64,000 bases of DNA from GCA-020352575 sp041635475. GTDB taxonomy: Bacteria; Actinomycetota; Acidimicrobiia; Spongiisociales; JAENVV01. Shown here piece after piece: positions 10,135-18,921 of this stretch. Both the position numbers and the translations under genes were made by a program. The stretch's first letter is position 1, and each line of letters opens with the position of its first letter. Where the stretch lies: the NCBI GenBank assembly GCA_041635475.1, contig JBFKVA010000003.1:1-64000 (forward strand), given 5' to 3'. The notes beneath the pieces are model-generated. The model searched no databases. It saw only the letters and a program-made list of their open reading frames with translations, and was not told where the DNA came from.

Positions 10135-12150
10135 GTGAATCGACTGGCCGCTTCGACCTCCCCGTACCTCCTCCAGCACGCCGACAACCCCGTTGACTGG
10201 TACGAATGGGGTGAAGACGCGTTCGCCGAGGCCCGACGACGCGACGTCCCCATCTTCCTGTCGGTCGGGTACTCGGCCTGCCACTGGTGCCATGTGATGG
10301 CCCATGAGTCCTTCGAGGACGGCGCCACCGCCGCGGTCATGAACGACCGTTTCGTGAACATCAAGGTCGACAGGGAGGAGCGCCCCGATGTCGACACGCT
10401 CTACATGGATGCCGTACAGGCGATGAACGGGCACGGTGGGTGGCCGATGTCCGTCTGGCTCACCCCCCGGGGACTCCCCTTCCACGCCGGCACCTACTTT
10501 CCCCCGCGTCCCCGCCACGGGATGCCTTCCTTCCTCGAGGTGTGTGCCGCGGTCAGCGAGGCCTGGCGGGACCGGCAGGCGGCCGTGATCGAGCACGCCG
10601 GGAGCCTCGGGGCGGCCGTGGGCCGAATCCTGCCGCCGGCCGAGAAGGATGTCGGCCAGTCCCAATTGGAGGCGGCCCTCTCCTCCGTTCGTCGATCGTT
10701 CGATCGCGTCCATGGCGGCTTCGGAGGTGCCCCCAAGTTCCCGCAGGCACCCGTGCTCGACTTCCTGCTCAAGGCGTCCGGCCGTCCCTGGGGGGGCGAC
10801 GCCGCCGAGATGCTCCACCTGACCCTCGACGCGATGGCCTCCGGCGGCCTGCGCGACCACATCGGGGGTGGCTTCGCCCGGTACACGGTGGACGGCCACT
10901 GGGAGATCCCCCACTTCGAGAAGATGTTGTACGACAACGCCCAGCTCGCTGCCCTCTATTTCCGTGCCTGGTGGGTGGGCGGGCCGGACCACTACCGCGA
11001 CATCGCCGTCGAGACCCTCGACTACGTCCTCCGCGACCTGGCGCTGCCCGGGGGCGGATTCGCCTCGGCCGAGGACGCGGACTCCGAAGGGGAGGAAGGC
11101 CTGTTCTACACGTGGCCGCTGGACGAGTTCGTCGAGGTCGCCGGCGACCTCGGTCCGGTCGCCTCCGACCTGTGGGGAGTCACCGCGGACGGCAACTTCG
11201 AGGGCCGGAACCATCTCCGGCTCACCGCATCCTTCGAGGAGGTCGCCCACCGCCACGGGCTGGGCACCCAGGACGTGATCGAGGCCGCACGCGTGGTCCG
11301 GGCACGGCTCTTCGAGCGCCGGGCGACCCGGGTCAGGCCCGGCCTCGACGACAAGGTCGTCACGGCATGGAACGGCCTGCTCCTGCGGGTCCTGGCCGAG
11401 GCCGGGTCGGTCCTGGGAGAGCAACGATTCCTGGACGCGGCCGGGGCCAACGCCCGCTTCGTCATCGGGGAGATGCGGGACCGGGACTCGGGCCTCCTTC
11501 GTCGGTCGTGGGCCAAGGGCCGGGTGGGCCCGGCCGGCGTCCTCGCAGACCAAGCCGGGTACGCCCTCGGGCTCCTGGCTCTCTACGAGGCGACCGGGGA
11601 GGTCGAGTGGTTCGAGACCGCGGACGAGCTCCTTCGCCTCATCCCCGAGCACTTCATCGACGGGTCAACCGTCCACGCCACGACTGCCACGGACCTCATC
11701 GCCCGACCCCAGGATCTCTCCGACAACCCGGAGCCGTCGGGTTCGTCGCTCGCCCATGAGGGGTTCGTACGCCTCGGTCTCCTCACGAACGACCCCGGCC
11801 TCCTCGACCTCGCCACCCTCGTCGCCCGGGGTTCGGGACTCCTCGTCGAGCGGGCCCCCGCCGCCGTCGGCCACCTCCTGGCCACGCTGGCCGCCCACGA
11901 GGAGTCCCGGGAGCTCGCCATCATCGGCCCGGACGCCGCCAGCCTCCTGGCCGAACACCGGACGACCTACCGCCCCGGCACCGTCGTGGCCTGGTCGGAG
12001 GGGGTGGCAACGACCCCTCCCCTGCTGGCTCATCGGGGAGAGCCGGGCCGCACCCTGGCCTACCTCTGTCGCGGGTTCGTGTGCGACGCCCCGGTCGACT
12101 CCCGCCAGGCACTGCGCGACCTCCTTGCCCGAAGTCGGGACGCCGGGTAG
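10135..12150 (+). CDS. Thioredoxin-domain protein of the DUF255/YyaL (SSP411) family
   Basis: This 671-residue protein has an N-terminal thioredoxin-like domain with the motif C49-H-W-C52 inside VGYSACHWCHVMAHESF, followed by an (alpha/alpha)6-barrel-like region resembling glycosyl hydrolase or epimerase folds. Its opening NRLAASTSPYLLQHADNPVDW is the hallmark of the family, called spermatogenesis-associated protein 20 in animals. The biochemical role is unknown. The start is GTG, supported by the -10 box six bases upstream. Its TAG stop directly abuts the stop of convergent menC, with no bases between. Confidence 0.85.
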   Translation: MNRLAASTSPYLLQHADNPVDWYEWGEDAFAEARRRDVPIFLSVGYSACHWCHVMAHESFEDGATAAVMNDRFVNIKVDREERPDVDTLYMDAVQAMNGHGGWPMSVWLTPRGLPFHAGTYFPPRPRHGMPSFLEVCAAVSEAWRDRQAAVIEHAGSLGAAVGRILPPAEKDVGQSQLEAALSSVRRSFDRVHGGFGGAPKFPQAPVLDFLLKASGRPWGGDAAEMLHLTLDAMASGGLRDHIGGGFARYTVDGHWEIPHFEKMLYDNAQLAALYFRAWWVGGPDHYRDIAVETLDYVLRDLALPGGGFASAEDADSEGEEGLFYTWPLDEFVEVAGDLGPVASDLWGVTADGNFEGRNHLRLTASFEEVAHRHGLGTQDVIEAARVVRARLFERRATRVRPGLDDKVVTAWNGLLLRVLAEAGSVLGEQRFLDAAGANARFVIGEMRDRDSGLLRRSWAKGRVGPAGVLADQAGYALGLLALYEATGEVEWFETADELLRLIPEHFIDGSTVHATTATDLIARPQDLSDNPEPSGSSLAHEGFVRLGLLTNDPGLLDLATLVARGSGLLVERAPAAVGHLLATLAAHEESRELAIIGPDAASLLAEHRTTYRPGTVVAWSEGVATTPPLLAHRGEPGRTLAYLCRGFVCDAPVDSRQALRDLLARSRDAG

Positions 12151-13215
12151 TCAGCCGCCGAAAACGCGGAGGCGAACCGTGGCGGCCTCGAGGGCTGCGG
12201 GGTCGACGTCGACGCCTATCCCGGGCATCGACGGTGGCGTGATCATCCCGTCCTTGAGCACCCAGTCGGGGGTGACCACGTCGTCGGTGAAGTACCACCG
12301 GGAGATGCACAGATCGTGGAAGGTGCAGCCCGGCAGCGCCCCGACCGCCACCGTGTGGCCCCGACCGATCCCCGACTCGAGGAGACCCGTCGCCTTGACG
12401 GCCACCCCGCGTTCGGTGGCCAGGTCGTGGACGTCCACGCAGGCGGTCGTGCCCAGCCGACCGGGCTTCACGCAGATGATGTCGGCCGCCTCGGCATCGA
12501 GCGCCGTCACGGCGTCCTCGAGCGACCCAATCGACTCGTCGAGGCACACGGGGAACGCGAAACGATCCCGAAGCTCGGCGTGCCCGTGGAGGTCGTCGCG
12601 GGCAAGTGGCTGCTCCAGGTAGGACGGGTCGCACCGTTCCATCTCGGTGAACACCGGATCCCCGGGGTCGTCGTATGAGCAGTTCGCGTCCAGGCCCACG
12701 TCGAGGGTCGGGAAGACCTCACGCACGAATCGCATGGGCACGACGTCCCACCCGGGCCTGATCTTCAGCTTCACCCGCCGATACCCGGAACCGACCACCT
12801 CGGCCAGGATCTCACCCAGCGTGTCCAGGTCGGGGGGGATCCCGATCGCGACCGAAGCCGGGATCGGTTCGGACGAACCACCGAGCAGAAGATGCAGGGG
12901 ATCGCCCGATTCGCGCGCCTCCAGGTCCCGCCACGCCTGGCCAAGGGCGGCAGCGGCGGTGAGCGTGGGCCTCGCCGGGGGGTGTCCACCGGTGAGCGCC
13001 CCGGCAACCGACGTCAGCTCGGACCAGGCCGAAGCAACGTCGTCCCCGGTGTACCCGGGGAACGGTGCCGCCTCTCCCCACCCGACCACGCCGCCGCGTT
13101 CGATGCCCACGAGGATGACCCGGCGGGTGTCGACGGTCGCCTGGGCCATGGTGAACGGACGCCGAAACGCCAGGACGATCTCGATGAGGGTGACCCTGTC
13201 GAGGAGCGCTGTCAC
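12151..13215 (-). CDS. menC: o-Succinylbenzoate synthase (enolase superfamily)
   Basis: This 354-residue enzyme dehydrates SHCHC to o-succinylbenzoate in menaquinone synthesis. The enolase-superfamily residues are visible: the KLK pair in VKLKIRPG, metal ligands in LDANCSY, YLEQPL and CLDESI, and the second catalytic lysine in IICVKPGR. The open frame runs further upstream, but I place the start at the GTG at 13213-13215, which overlaps the TGA of the TPM gene as GTGA; the upstream stretch is only the shadow of that gene's Gly-rich tail. N-acylamino-acid racemases and dipeptide epimerases are close relatives, so the exact substrate is not certain. Confidence 0.8.
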   Translation of the reverse strand: MTALLDRVTLIEIVLAFRRPFTMAQATVDTRRVILVGIERGGVVGWGEAAPFPGYTGDDVASAWSELTSVAGALTGGHPPARPTLTAAAALGQAWRDLEARESGDPLHLLLGGSSEPIPASVAIGIPPDLDTLGEILAEVVGSGYRRVKLKIRPGWDVVPMRFVREVFPTLDVGLDANCSYDDPGDPVFTEMERCDPSYLEQPLARDDLHGHAELRDRFAFPVCLDESIGSLEDAVTALDAEAADIICVKPGRLGTTACVDVHDLATERGVAVKATGLLESGIGRGHTVAVGALPGCTFHDLCISRWYFTDDVVTPDWVLKDGMITPPSMPGIGVDVDPAALEAATVRLRVFGG

Positions 13216-15482
13216 CAGCCCGAGCCCCCTCCCCCGCCCCCGGAGAAACCGCCACCCCCGGAGAAGCCGCCGAAGCCGCCGCCTCCACCCCACGACGAAC
13301 CCCACGACGATCCACCGCTCCAGCTTCCCGACGATCCGAAGCCGCCCCCGCCCCCAAACCACGAGTCGCTGTCTGCCGACCAGGAGTGGTCCCTGTAGAC
13401 CGGGGCCCAACCGGAGCCGTACCCGGTTCCCCCGGTGATGACCCAGTGGTAGTAGAGGAACGTGAACGGGTCATAGGAGCCGAGCCCGGCTGGGATCCGC
13501 TGACCGGTCCACGTGTCGGTCTGGCCGGAGGTCCCCGCATGGGCGAGTTCGGGGGCGAAGCGATCGGCGTCCTCGATGCCCGATCGGGCCAGTGCCTGGC
13601 GCTGGGCCGCGTAGGACAACGCAAAGGCCCGCGGTCCCCGCGGGTCCGACGCCCCGAACGCCGCTGCCACGTCGGCGTAGGCCCCGGCCAACCCCAACGC
13701 CTGCAGGGCCCGGCGGGCTTCGAGCCATCGGTCAAGGGCGACGCCGGGCTCCAGCGACAGCGCCAGCAGGGCCGCGATCGTCCGCCGGTCGTCGCCGGTG
13801 ACCTCCAACTCCACGAGCTGCCTTTCCATTCGTTCGAACGCCGTGACCGCCCGCGTCCCCTGCCGGGCCAGCGCCACTGCGATGGCCACCGGGAGTCCCA
13901 GCTCGCTGGCGAGCGAGCGAGCCTCATCGATCTCGGCCCGGGTCTGCACACCGGCCAGGGCGTACTCCACCGCCGTGCCCGCCGGGTGATCCTCTCGAGC
14001 CTGCGCGTACGCGGCCAGGAACTCCGCCACCGCGGTCTCGTCGTTGTTCATGAGCAGGAACGCAGCCAGGGCCGGCGACGAGATCCCGTCCCGTTCCGGC
14101 TGCGCGCCCCGCAGCTTGTCGAGGAGTCCCTCGTAGGCGGCGAGCGTGACGTCCGTGTCCTCCCCGACGTCTGCGAGTGCCACCGAGACGGCTGCGGCGC
14201 TCGTGGCATCGTCGATGTGGGCCCGCACCCGTTCCACCCGTCGGGTCTTCTCGGCCGCCACCTCGTAGGCCTCCACCACCTCCCGCACCGAGTCCGAGAG
14301 CGGCTGATCGGCCAGGAGGACGGGGCCCGACTGCAACAGCCGCTCACCGACGTCGGTCACGACGACCGGCCCGATCGGGCTGTCCGTGGCCCGCATCGCC
14401 AGCTCCCGGGTGAGCCGGGTCCTTGCTTCGGCCACTCGGTAGGGGCGCAGGGCATCGACGAGACGGTCGAGTTCGGTGAGGCGCACCGCCAGTTCGGCCT
14501 CATCCTCGGCCGACGTCGCCGCGGAGGCGGCCTCCTGGACCGCGTCCTCCAGGAGTTGCTGTTCGTCGGTCACCACGAGCTCAAGCGGCATCGTGCGGTG
14601 GATCCTCATGCGTTCCCGGTCGAGGGCGTCCACGACATCGAGCGCCCAGAGGGCTTCGAGGGCGGGGCCGGCCGCCACCGGCGCGTCGTCCACGATCGCC
14701 CGCAACGTGGCGAGTCCGACACCGGTGGGGACATCAGTCGACAGCTCCGGCTGTGGGAGCAGGAAATCGGTTCCCAGCACGAGGTCGTGACCGGAGGGAA
14801 CGAGGCGCCGAAGCCGCATGGCAACCCGCTCCCGGCGCCCGTCCGACTCCGCCAGGCGGGCCTTCACCGCCCGGGCCGTTCGGCGGATGCCGAGGACGAC
14901 CGACCCGACAGAGACACCGATGATGCCAAGCATCATGACGCCGAAGAGGACCCCGACCACCCCGAACCTGCTCTGGTCGGAGGTCGCGTCATCAACGGTG
15001 AACTCGGCCGGACCGTCCACGAACGTCGTCTCGATCCCGCCGAGGATCGACGCGATCCCCGAGTCGAAGTCACCTGCTGCGAAGAACGAGTCGCCCAGCC
15101 CGGCGATGAACGAGGCGCCGGGGAGTTCGGCGCCCGGCCCGGTGCGGATCTCGGTCCTCCTGGCGCCGAGATCCACGAGTACGACGATGCCATCGTCGCG
15201 GTCGGCATCGCCCACCCCCCAGCCATTCCCGATGTCGACGGCGAGTCGGCCCGGGTCGTTGTCCGGCGACGAGGACACGATCACCACGGCGACCTCGTGG
15301 CCCGTGGCGGCCACGACCCGGCTGACGACCTCTTCGAGATACGCGTCGTCCTCGACCACCCCCGCCGTGTCCGTGACCCATCCGTCGCACGTGATGCCTG
15401 CAACCTGCGGGCACGCCACCTGGGCGGCCGCCGGCGCGGCCTGAAGGAGGAAGGCGACGGCGATGACGACCAGGCGTTGCAT
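13212..15482 (-). CDS. TPM-domain exported membrane protein with Gly-rich tail
   Basis: This 756-residue protein starts with a signal peptide (about residues 1-20), then a TPM (TPM_phosphatase, PF04536) domain to about residue 150 that includes DNDPGRLAVDIGNGWGVG. A membrane helix follows near residues 172-197 (FGVVGVLFGVMMLGI), then a long cytoplasmic helical region, and a final 50 residues made almost only of Gly, Ser, Trp and Phe. That layout is typical of TPM proteins, some of which are acid phosphatases or act in photosystem repair; the role here is unknown. The Gly-rich end makes the DNA at about 13215-13370 low-complexity. It is translationally coupled to menC. Confidence 0.8.
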   Translation of the reverse strand: MQRLVVIAVAFLLQAAPAAAQVACPQVAGITCDGWVTDTAGVVEDDAYLEEVVSRVVAATGHEVAVVIVSSSPDNDPGRLAVDIGNGWGVGDADRDDGIVVLVDLGARRTEIRTGPGAELPGASFIAGLGDSFFAAGDFDSGIASILGGIETTFVDGPAEFTVDDATSDQSRFGVVGVLFGVMMLGIIGVSVGSVVLGIRRTARAVKARLAESDGRRERVAMRLRRLVPSGHDLVLGTDFLLPQPELSTDVPTGVGLATLRAIVDDAPVAAGPALEALWALDVVDALDRERMRIHRTMPLELVVTDEQQLLEDAVQEAASAATSAEDEAELAVRLTELDRLVDALRPYRVAEARTRLTRELAMRATDSPIGPVVVTDVGERLLQSGPVLLADQPLSDSVREVVEAYEVAAEKTRRVERVRAHIDDATSAAAVSVALADVGEDTDVTLAAYEGLLDKLRGAQPERDGISSPALAAFLLMNNDETAVAEFLAAYAQAREDHPAGTAVEYALAGVQTRAEIDEARSLASELGLPVAIAVALARQGTRAVTAFERMERQLVELEVTGDDRRTIAALLALSLEPGVALDRWLEARRALQALGLAGAYADVAAAFGASDPRGPRAFALSYAAQRQALARSGIEDADRFAPELAHAGTSGQTDTWTGQRIPAGLGSYDPFTFLYYHWVITGGTGYGSGWAPVYRDHSWSADSDSWFGGGGGFGSSGSWSGGSSWGSSWGGGGGFGGFSGGGGFSGGGGGGSGW

Positions 15483-15488
15483 GGGACA

Positions 15489-15494
15489 ACGCTA
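15489..15494 (-). promoter_or_regulatory. -10 box of TPM gene (TAGCGT)
   Basis: TAGCGT on the minus strand ends six bases before the ATG at 15482, predicting a leaderless mRNA for the TPM-menC unit. Confidence 0.58.
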
Positions 15495-15624
15495 CGCGCG
15501 TCGAAAGGGCGCTCTCAGCCGACCGCGTCGGAATCGACCGGTTGCGGGCTGGGGACTCGCAGGAGGCCGGCGCCGAGGATGATGAGGCGCAAGGTAGAGG
15601 ACGAACCGGTGGAGCCGTGCCGAC

Positions 15625-15630
15625 TAGCGT
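15625..15630 (+). promoter_or_regulatory. -10 box of the transsulfuration pair (TAGCGT)
   Basis: TAGCGT ends six bases before the ATG at 15637, predicting a leaderless mRNA. Confidence 0.58.
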
Positions 15631-15636
15631 CGCGTC

Positions 15637-16590
15637 ATGATCCACGCCACCGTGCTCGAGGCCGTCGGGGGGACGCCGCTGGTTCGTCTCGGCGCGTTGC
15701 TCCCGGCCGGGAACCTCGTGGCCAAGCTCGAGTTCATGAACCCCGGCGGCAATGTCAAGGAGCGGGTGGCACTCGCCATGATCGATCGAGCCGAGGACCT
15801 CGGCCTCCTGCGTCCGGGAGGCACGATCGTGGAACCCACCTCCGGCAACACGGGCGTCGGTCTGGCGCAGGTGGCCGCCGTCCGCGGCTACCGGGCGATC
15901 TTCACCGTGCCCGACAAGGTGAGCAGCGAGAAGATCGACCTTCTCCGGGCCTACGGGGCCGAGGTCATCGTGACGCCCACCGAACTCCTCCCCGATCATC
16001 CCGACTCGTACTACGCGGTGGCCCGCCGGCTGGTCGCCGAGATCGACGGTGCCTACTCCCCGGACCAGTACGCGAACCCCGCCAACCCCGACGCCCACTA
16101 CCGGACCACCGGCCCCGAGCTGTGGGCACAGACCGACGGCACCATCGGGGCCTTCGTGGCCGGGGCAGGCACCGGCGGCACCCTCACCGGAGTGTCGCGT
16201 TACCTCAAGGAGCGAAACCCCGATGTGTGGGTCGCCGGCGCCGACCCCGAGGGCTCGATCTTCACGGCCCCCGACCCCGATTCCGTGCACCAATACCTCG
16301 TCGAGGGCGTCGGTGAGGACTTCTGGCCCGACACGATCGACCCCGAGGTCATCGACGAGTTCATCCTCGTGACCGACGCCCAGGCCTTCGCCATGACCCG
16401 TCGGCTGGCCCGGGAAGAGGGCATCCTCGTCGGGGGGTCCGGCGGCATGGCCGTGGTCGCGGCGCTGGAGGTGGCTCAACGGAATCCCGATCGGCTCGTC
16501 GTCGTTCTCCTGCCCGACTCCGGGCGCGGGTATCTCTCCAAGGTCTTCAACGACGGCTGGATGGCGGCGAACCGATTCGAGGTGACGTGA
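15637..16590 (+). CDS. Cystathionine beta-synthase-type PLP enzyme without CBS domains
   Basis: This 317-residue enzyme of the cysteine synthase/cystathionine beta-synthase family condenses an activated serine with homocysteine or sulfide. The PLP lysine is K41 in NPGGNVKERVA, the phosphate- or substrate-loop motif is SGNTG (69-73), and GAGTGGTLTG binds the PLP phosphate. Family members usually read SxKDR around the lysine, so NVKER is unusual. Actinobacterial CBS proteins often carry a C-terminal pair of CBS domains, which is absent here. The next gene encodes a cystathionine gamma-type enzyme and overlaps by one base (TGATG), so the pair most likely makes cysteine from homocysteine. O-acetylserine sulfhydrylase is the alternative. 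Confidence 0.8.
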   Translation: MIHATVLEAVGGTPLVRLGALLPAGNLVAKLEFMNPGGNVKERVALAMIDRAEDLGLLRPGGTIVEPTSGNTGVGLAQVAAVRGYRAIFTVPDKVSSEKIDLLRAYGAEVIVTPTELLPDHPDSYYAVARRLVAEIDGAYSPDQYANPANPDAHYRTTGPELWAQTDGTIGAFVAGAGTGGTLTGVSRYLKERNPDVWVAGADPEGSIFTAPDPDSVHQYLVEGVGEDFWPDTIDPEVIDEFILVTDAQAFAMTRRLAREEGILVGGSGGMAVVAALEVAQRNPDRLVVVLLPDSGRGYLSKVFNDGWMAANRFEVT

Positions 16591-17735
16591 TGGAGTTCGA
16601 GACGAAGGCAATCCACGCCGGCCAGGAGCCCGATCGGACCACCGGGTCGGTCGTCGTGCCGATCTACGCAACGTCGACGTACGCCCAGACCGGCCCCGGT
16701 GAGCACCTCGGGTACGAGTATTCACGCACCGCCAACCCCACGAGGACCGCCCTCGGGGTGGCGCTGGCAGCACTCGAGGGGGTGCCCGAGGAGTCCGGTG
16801 GAGGAGCGGTCATAACGTCCTCGGGGATGGCCGCCATGTCGCTCGTCGGTGAGCTCCTCCAACCGGGAGCGCACGTCATCCTCCCCAACGACGCGTACGG
16901 CGGGTCGTACCGGCTCGCCACCCGGGTGTGGACCGCCCGGGGCATCACGGTCGACGCCGTCGACCAATCCGACCTCGACGCGGTGGCAGCGGCCATCCGG
17001 CCCGAGACCGGCCTCGTCTGGATCGAGAGTCCCACCAATCCACTCCTGCGAATCGTGGACATCGGAGCCCTGTGCGGGATCGCGCGGGCGGCCGGGGCCC
17101 TGTCGGTGGTCGACAACACGTTCGCCACGCCCTACCTCCAGCAACCCGTCGCCCTGGGCGCGGACCTCGTGGCCCACTCGACGACCAAGTACCTGGGGGG
17201 CCACTCCGACGTGGTCGGTGGTGCCCTCGTGACCTCCCAATCAGAGTTGCTCGAACGCCTGCGATTCCTGGAGAACGCCATCGGCCCGGTGGCCGGGCCG
17301 TTCGACGCCTTCCTCGTCCTGCGGGGCCTCAAGACCCTGGCGCTGCGCATGCGGGCCCACTCGGAGAACGCCGCCACCATCGCCGAGTACCTGGAAGCCC
17401 ACGACCAGGTGGCCGAGGTCACATACCCCGGGCTGGCCTCCCACCCCCACCACGGCCTGGCGGCCAGTCAGATGAAGGGCTTCGGTGGCATTGTCTCGTT
17501 CCGCCCCGCCGGGGGCGTCGACGCCGCCCGTCGCATCGTGACGGCCACGAAGCTGTTCTTCCTGGCCGAGAGCCTCGGGGGGGTCGAGTCACTCATCGAG
17601 GTGCCGGCGGCGATGACGCACCTCAGCGTGAGCGGCACCGCCCTGGAGGTCCCCGCCGATCTCGTCCGACTCTCGGTGGGGATCGAGGCGGTGGGCGACC
17701 TCATCTCCGACCTGGACCAGGCGCTCCGGGCCTGA
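16590..17735 (+). CDS. Cystathionine gamma-lyase/synthase
   Basis: This 381-residue PLP enzyme of the Cys/Met metabolism family would either cleave cystathionine to cysteine or form it from an activated homoserine. It has YSRTANPTRTALG, TSSGMAAMS, the aspartate in VDNTFATPYLQQP, and the PLP lysine in AHSTTKYLGGHSD (about K200). A GTG three bases earlier is possible, but the ATG at 16590 gives the usual TGATG coupling with the upstream synthase gene. Its position after that gene favours the lyase direction. The convergent gene begins eight bases after its stop. Confidence 0.85.
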   Translation: MEFETKAIHAGQEPDRTTGSVVVPIYATSTYAQTGPGEHLGYEYSRTANPTRTALGVALAALEGVPEESGGGAVITSSGMAAMSLVGELLQPGAHVILPNDAYGGSYRLATRVWTARGITVDAVDQSDLDAVAAAIRPETGLVWIESPTNPLLRIVDIGALCGIARAAGALSVVDNTFATPYLQQPVALGADLVAHSTTKYLGGHSDVVGGALVTSQSELLERLRFLENAIGPVAGPFDAFLVLRGLKTLALRMRAHSENAATIAEYLEAHDQVAEVTYPGLASHPHHGLAASQMKGFGGIVSFRPAGGVDAARRIVTATKLFFLAESLGGVESLIEVPAAMTHLSVSGTALEVPADLVRLSVGIEAVGDLISDLDQALRA

Positions 17736-17743
17736 CGGCTGGG

Positions 17744-18262
17744 CTAGGGCCCGAAGACCGATGCCCGCAGATCCCCGAACGCCTCCGCGAAGCCACCGAG
17801 GGCCCATCGGAGCACGAGCATGAGCACGACGATGGCGACGATCGTCGCCACCACCCGGGCCTGATAGCGAAGTCCCCGATCAGCTCGGTCGACGACCGTT
17901 CGGCGGGGTGGGGTGGGGAGGCGGGGGACACGACGCAGGCGCTCGTCCTCGAGCGGACTCACACCCGTGGGGACGAAGAACGACGGCACCTCCACCGCGG
18001 TGGAAACCGGAGAAGGTGGGGTGGTGGTCTCCTCCGGGAGATCGACCTCCTCCCCGGCAATGAGGGCGGCGAGCATCTCCTCGTCCACGTCGAGAACCGC
18101 GGCGATGGCGGCAACGGTTGCCGGATCCCCGGGCCGGGCCCGGCCGCGTTCCCAGCCCCGCACCGTCGACGGAGAGCGCCCCACGAGTTCCGCGAACCGG
18201 GCCGTGCCCACGCCGAGGGCTTCCCGCCGCTCGCGAAGGAAGTGTGAGAAGGTCTCGGACAT
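17744..18262 (-). CDS. Membrane-anchored helix-turn-helix protein (RodZ-like layout)
   Basis: This is a protein of about 172 residues with an XRE-type helix-turn-helix at its N-terminus (about residues 1-60, including FAELVGRSPSTVRGWERGRARPG split across its two helices), a Pro/Thr-rich linker, and one membrane helix near the C-terminus (ARVVATIVAIVVLMLVL). This arrangement resembles RodZ without its outer domain, so a cytoskeletal or envelope role is possible. A membrane-tethered regulator is the alternative. The ATG at 18262 begins exactly at the HTH domain, but no clear ribosome site is visible. GTG at 18316 would add 18 unlikely residues. Confidence 0.65.
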   Translation of the reverse strand: MSETFSHFLRERREALGVGTARFAELVGRSPSTVRGWERGRARPGDPATVAAIAAVLDVDEEMLAALIAGEEVDLPEETTTPPSPVSTAVEVPSFFVPTGVSPLEDERLRRVPRLPTPPRRTVVDRADRGLRYQARVVATIVAIVVLMLVLRWALGGFAEAFGDLRASVFGP

Positions 18263-18407
18263 GGTCAGTGTGACGGCGTCCCCGGAACCGAGTCGTTCCG
18301 ACACAGGGCCGCGCACGGCAGGTGGTCGTACGCACCCTCGTTGACGATGACGTCCAGTCCCCGCTCCATGTCCACCACGATACCGCGCCCGGTACTGTGT
18401 TCTCCCT

Positions 18408-18502
18408 GGAGGCGAATGCAGACCTGGTGGCTGCCGCGGTCTTCAAAACCGTTGAGGTGCCGAAACGTGCCTGGTGGGTTCGATTCCCATCCGCCTCCGC
18501 CA
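18408..18502 (+). tRNA. selC: tRNA-Sec (anticodon TCA)
   Basis: This RNA reads UGA as selenocysteine. The acceptor strand GGAGGCG (18408-18414) pairs with CGCCTCC (18492-18498), followed by an encoded GCCA end. The anticodon loop is CTTCAAA (18441-18447) with anticodon TCA at 18443-18445, on a five-pair stem. There is a long variable arm (about 18455-18472) and a T-loop TTCGATT (18479-18485). The long acceptor/T-stem stack and extra arm are typical of tRNA-Sec and unlike a nonsense-suppressor tRNA. A TANNNT sequence, TACTGT (18393-18398), lies just upstream and may be its -10 box. It serves the in-frame TGA of selD in this window; selA and selB are not here. Confidence 0.93.
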
Positions 18503-18506
18503 CCGA

Positions 18507-18827
18507 TCAGAGGTAGTTGCCCTCGTCGAAGTCGTCGGGGGTGGTTTCCTCGGCGATGATCTGGGACTCGCGGACGGCGACGACGATTCGATTCCCCTCT
18601 GGCCACAGGAAACGCCAGGCACCGGCGGGAACGGCCCAGAAGCGCTGGGACGTGTTCACATCGACGAGAGCGAGCGCATCCGACGACTTCTCGCTTCCGG
18701 CCGGGACCAGCAAGCCCGAGCGGGTCGACTCCTCCTGGAGGTGGCCGACCCTCCATCCGGGCATGACCCGGTACTCACCGCTGGCGGTGATGATCCCGGG
18801 GCCGATCGCCTCACCGTTGTCTGACAT
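18507..18827 (-). CDS. Small conserved-looking hypothetical protein
   Basis: I do not recognise this 106-residue protein. It is soluble by appearance, with no signal peptide or membrane helix. It is rich in aromatic and beta-prone stretches (RVMPGWRVG, QRFWAVPAGAWRFLW, RIVVAVRESQI) and has an acidic tail. Being read from an ATG with a -10 box (TACCAT) eight bases upstream argues that it is real. It ends four bases from the 3' end of selC and is divergent from hflX. Confidence 0.6.
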   Translation of the reverse strand: MSDNGEAIGPGIITASGEYRVMPGWRVGHLQEESTRSGLLVPAGSEKSSDALALVDVNTSQRFWAVPAGAWRFLWPEGNRIVVAVRESQIIAEETTPDDFDEGNYL

Positions 18828-18835
18828 CGGACCGC

Positions 18836-18841
18836 ATGGTA
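18836..18841 (-). promoter_or_regulatory. -10 box of the 106-residue protein gene (TACCAT)
   Basis: TACCAT on the minus strand ends eight bases before the ATG at 18827. Confidence 0.45.
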
Positions 18842-18908
18842 CGTGTGCTGTCGCCGGTACGCGGACCCCCACCGTTCCTATTGCGCGACACATCGGCCGC
18901 GACCGACC

Positions 18909-18914
18909 TAGCGT
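18909..18914 (+). promoter_or_regulatory. -10 box of hflX (TAGCGT)
   Basis: TAGCGT ends seven bases before the ATG at 18922, predicting a leaderless mRNA. Confidence 0.58.
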
Positions 18915-18921
18915 TCCCTCC

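Noticed and set aside
13215..13370. Repeat array of CCGCC/CCACC units as a DNA repeat or CRISPR-like element
   Set aside because: It encodes the Gly/Ser/Trp-rich tail normal for TPM proteins. The units are not regular and have no spacers.
13216..13410. Longer N-terminus for menC
   Set aside because: It is Arg/Gly-rich shadow of the TPM tail. The GTG at 13215 gives the normal MenC start and an overlap with the TPM stop.
17730..17756. CGGGCC/GGCCCG hairpin between the transsulfuration pair and the HTH gene as a terminator
   Set aside because: Six-base arms with a 15-base loop and no T-tract are weak, and the arms lie inside coding sequence.
18408..18502. tRNA read as tRNA-Leu or tRNA-Ser, which also have long variable arms
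   Set aside because: The anticodon is TCA, which reads UGA, and the long acceptor/T-stem stack fits tRNA-Sec.
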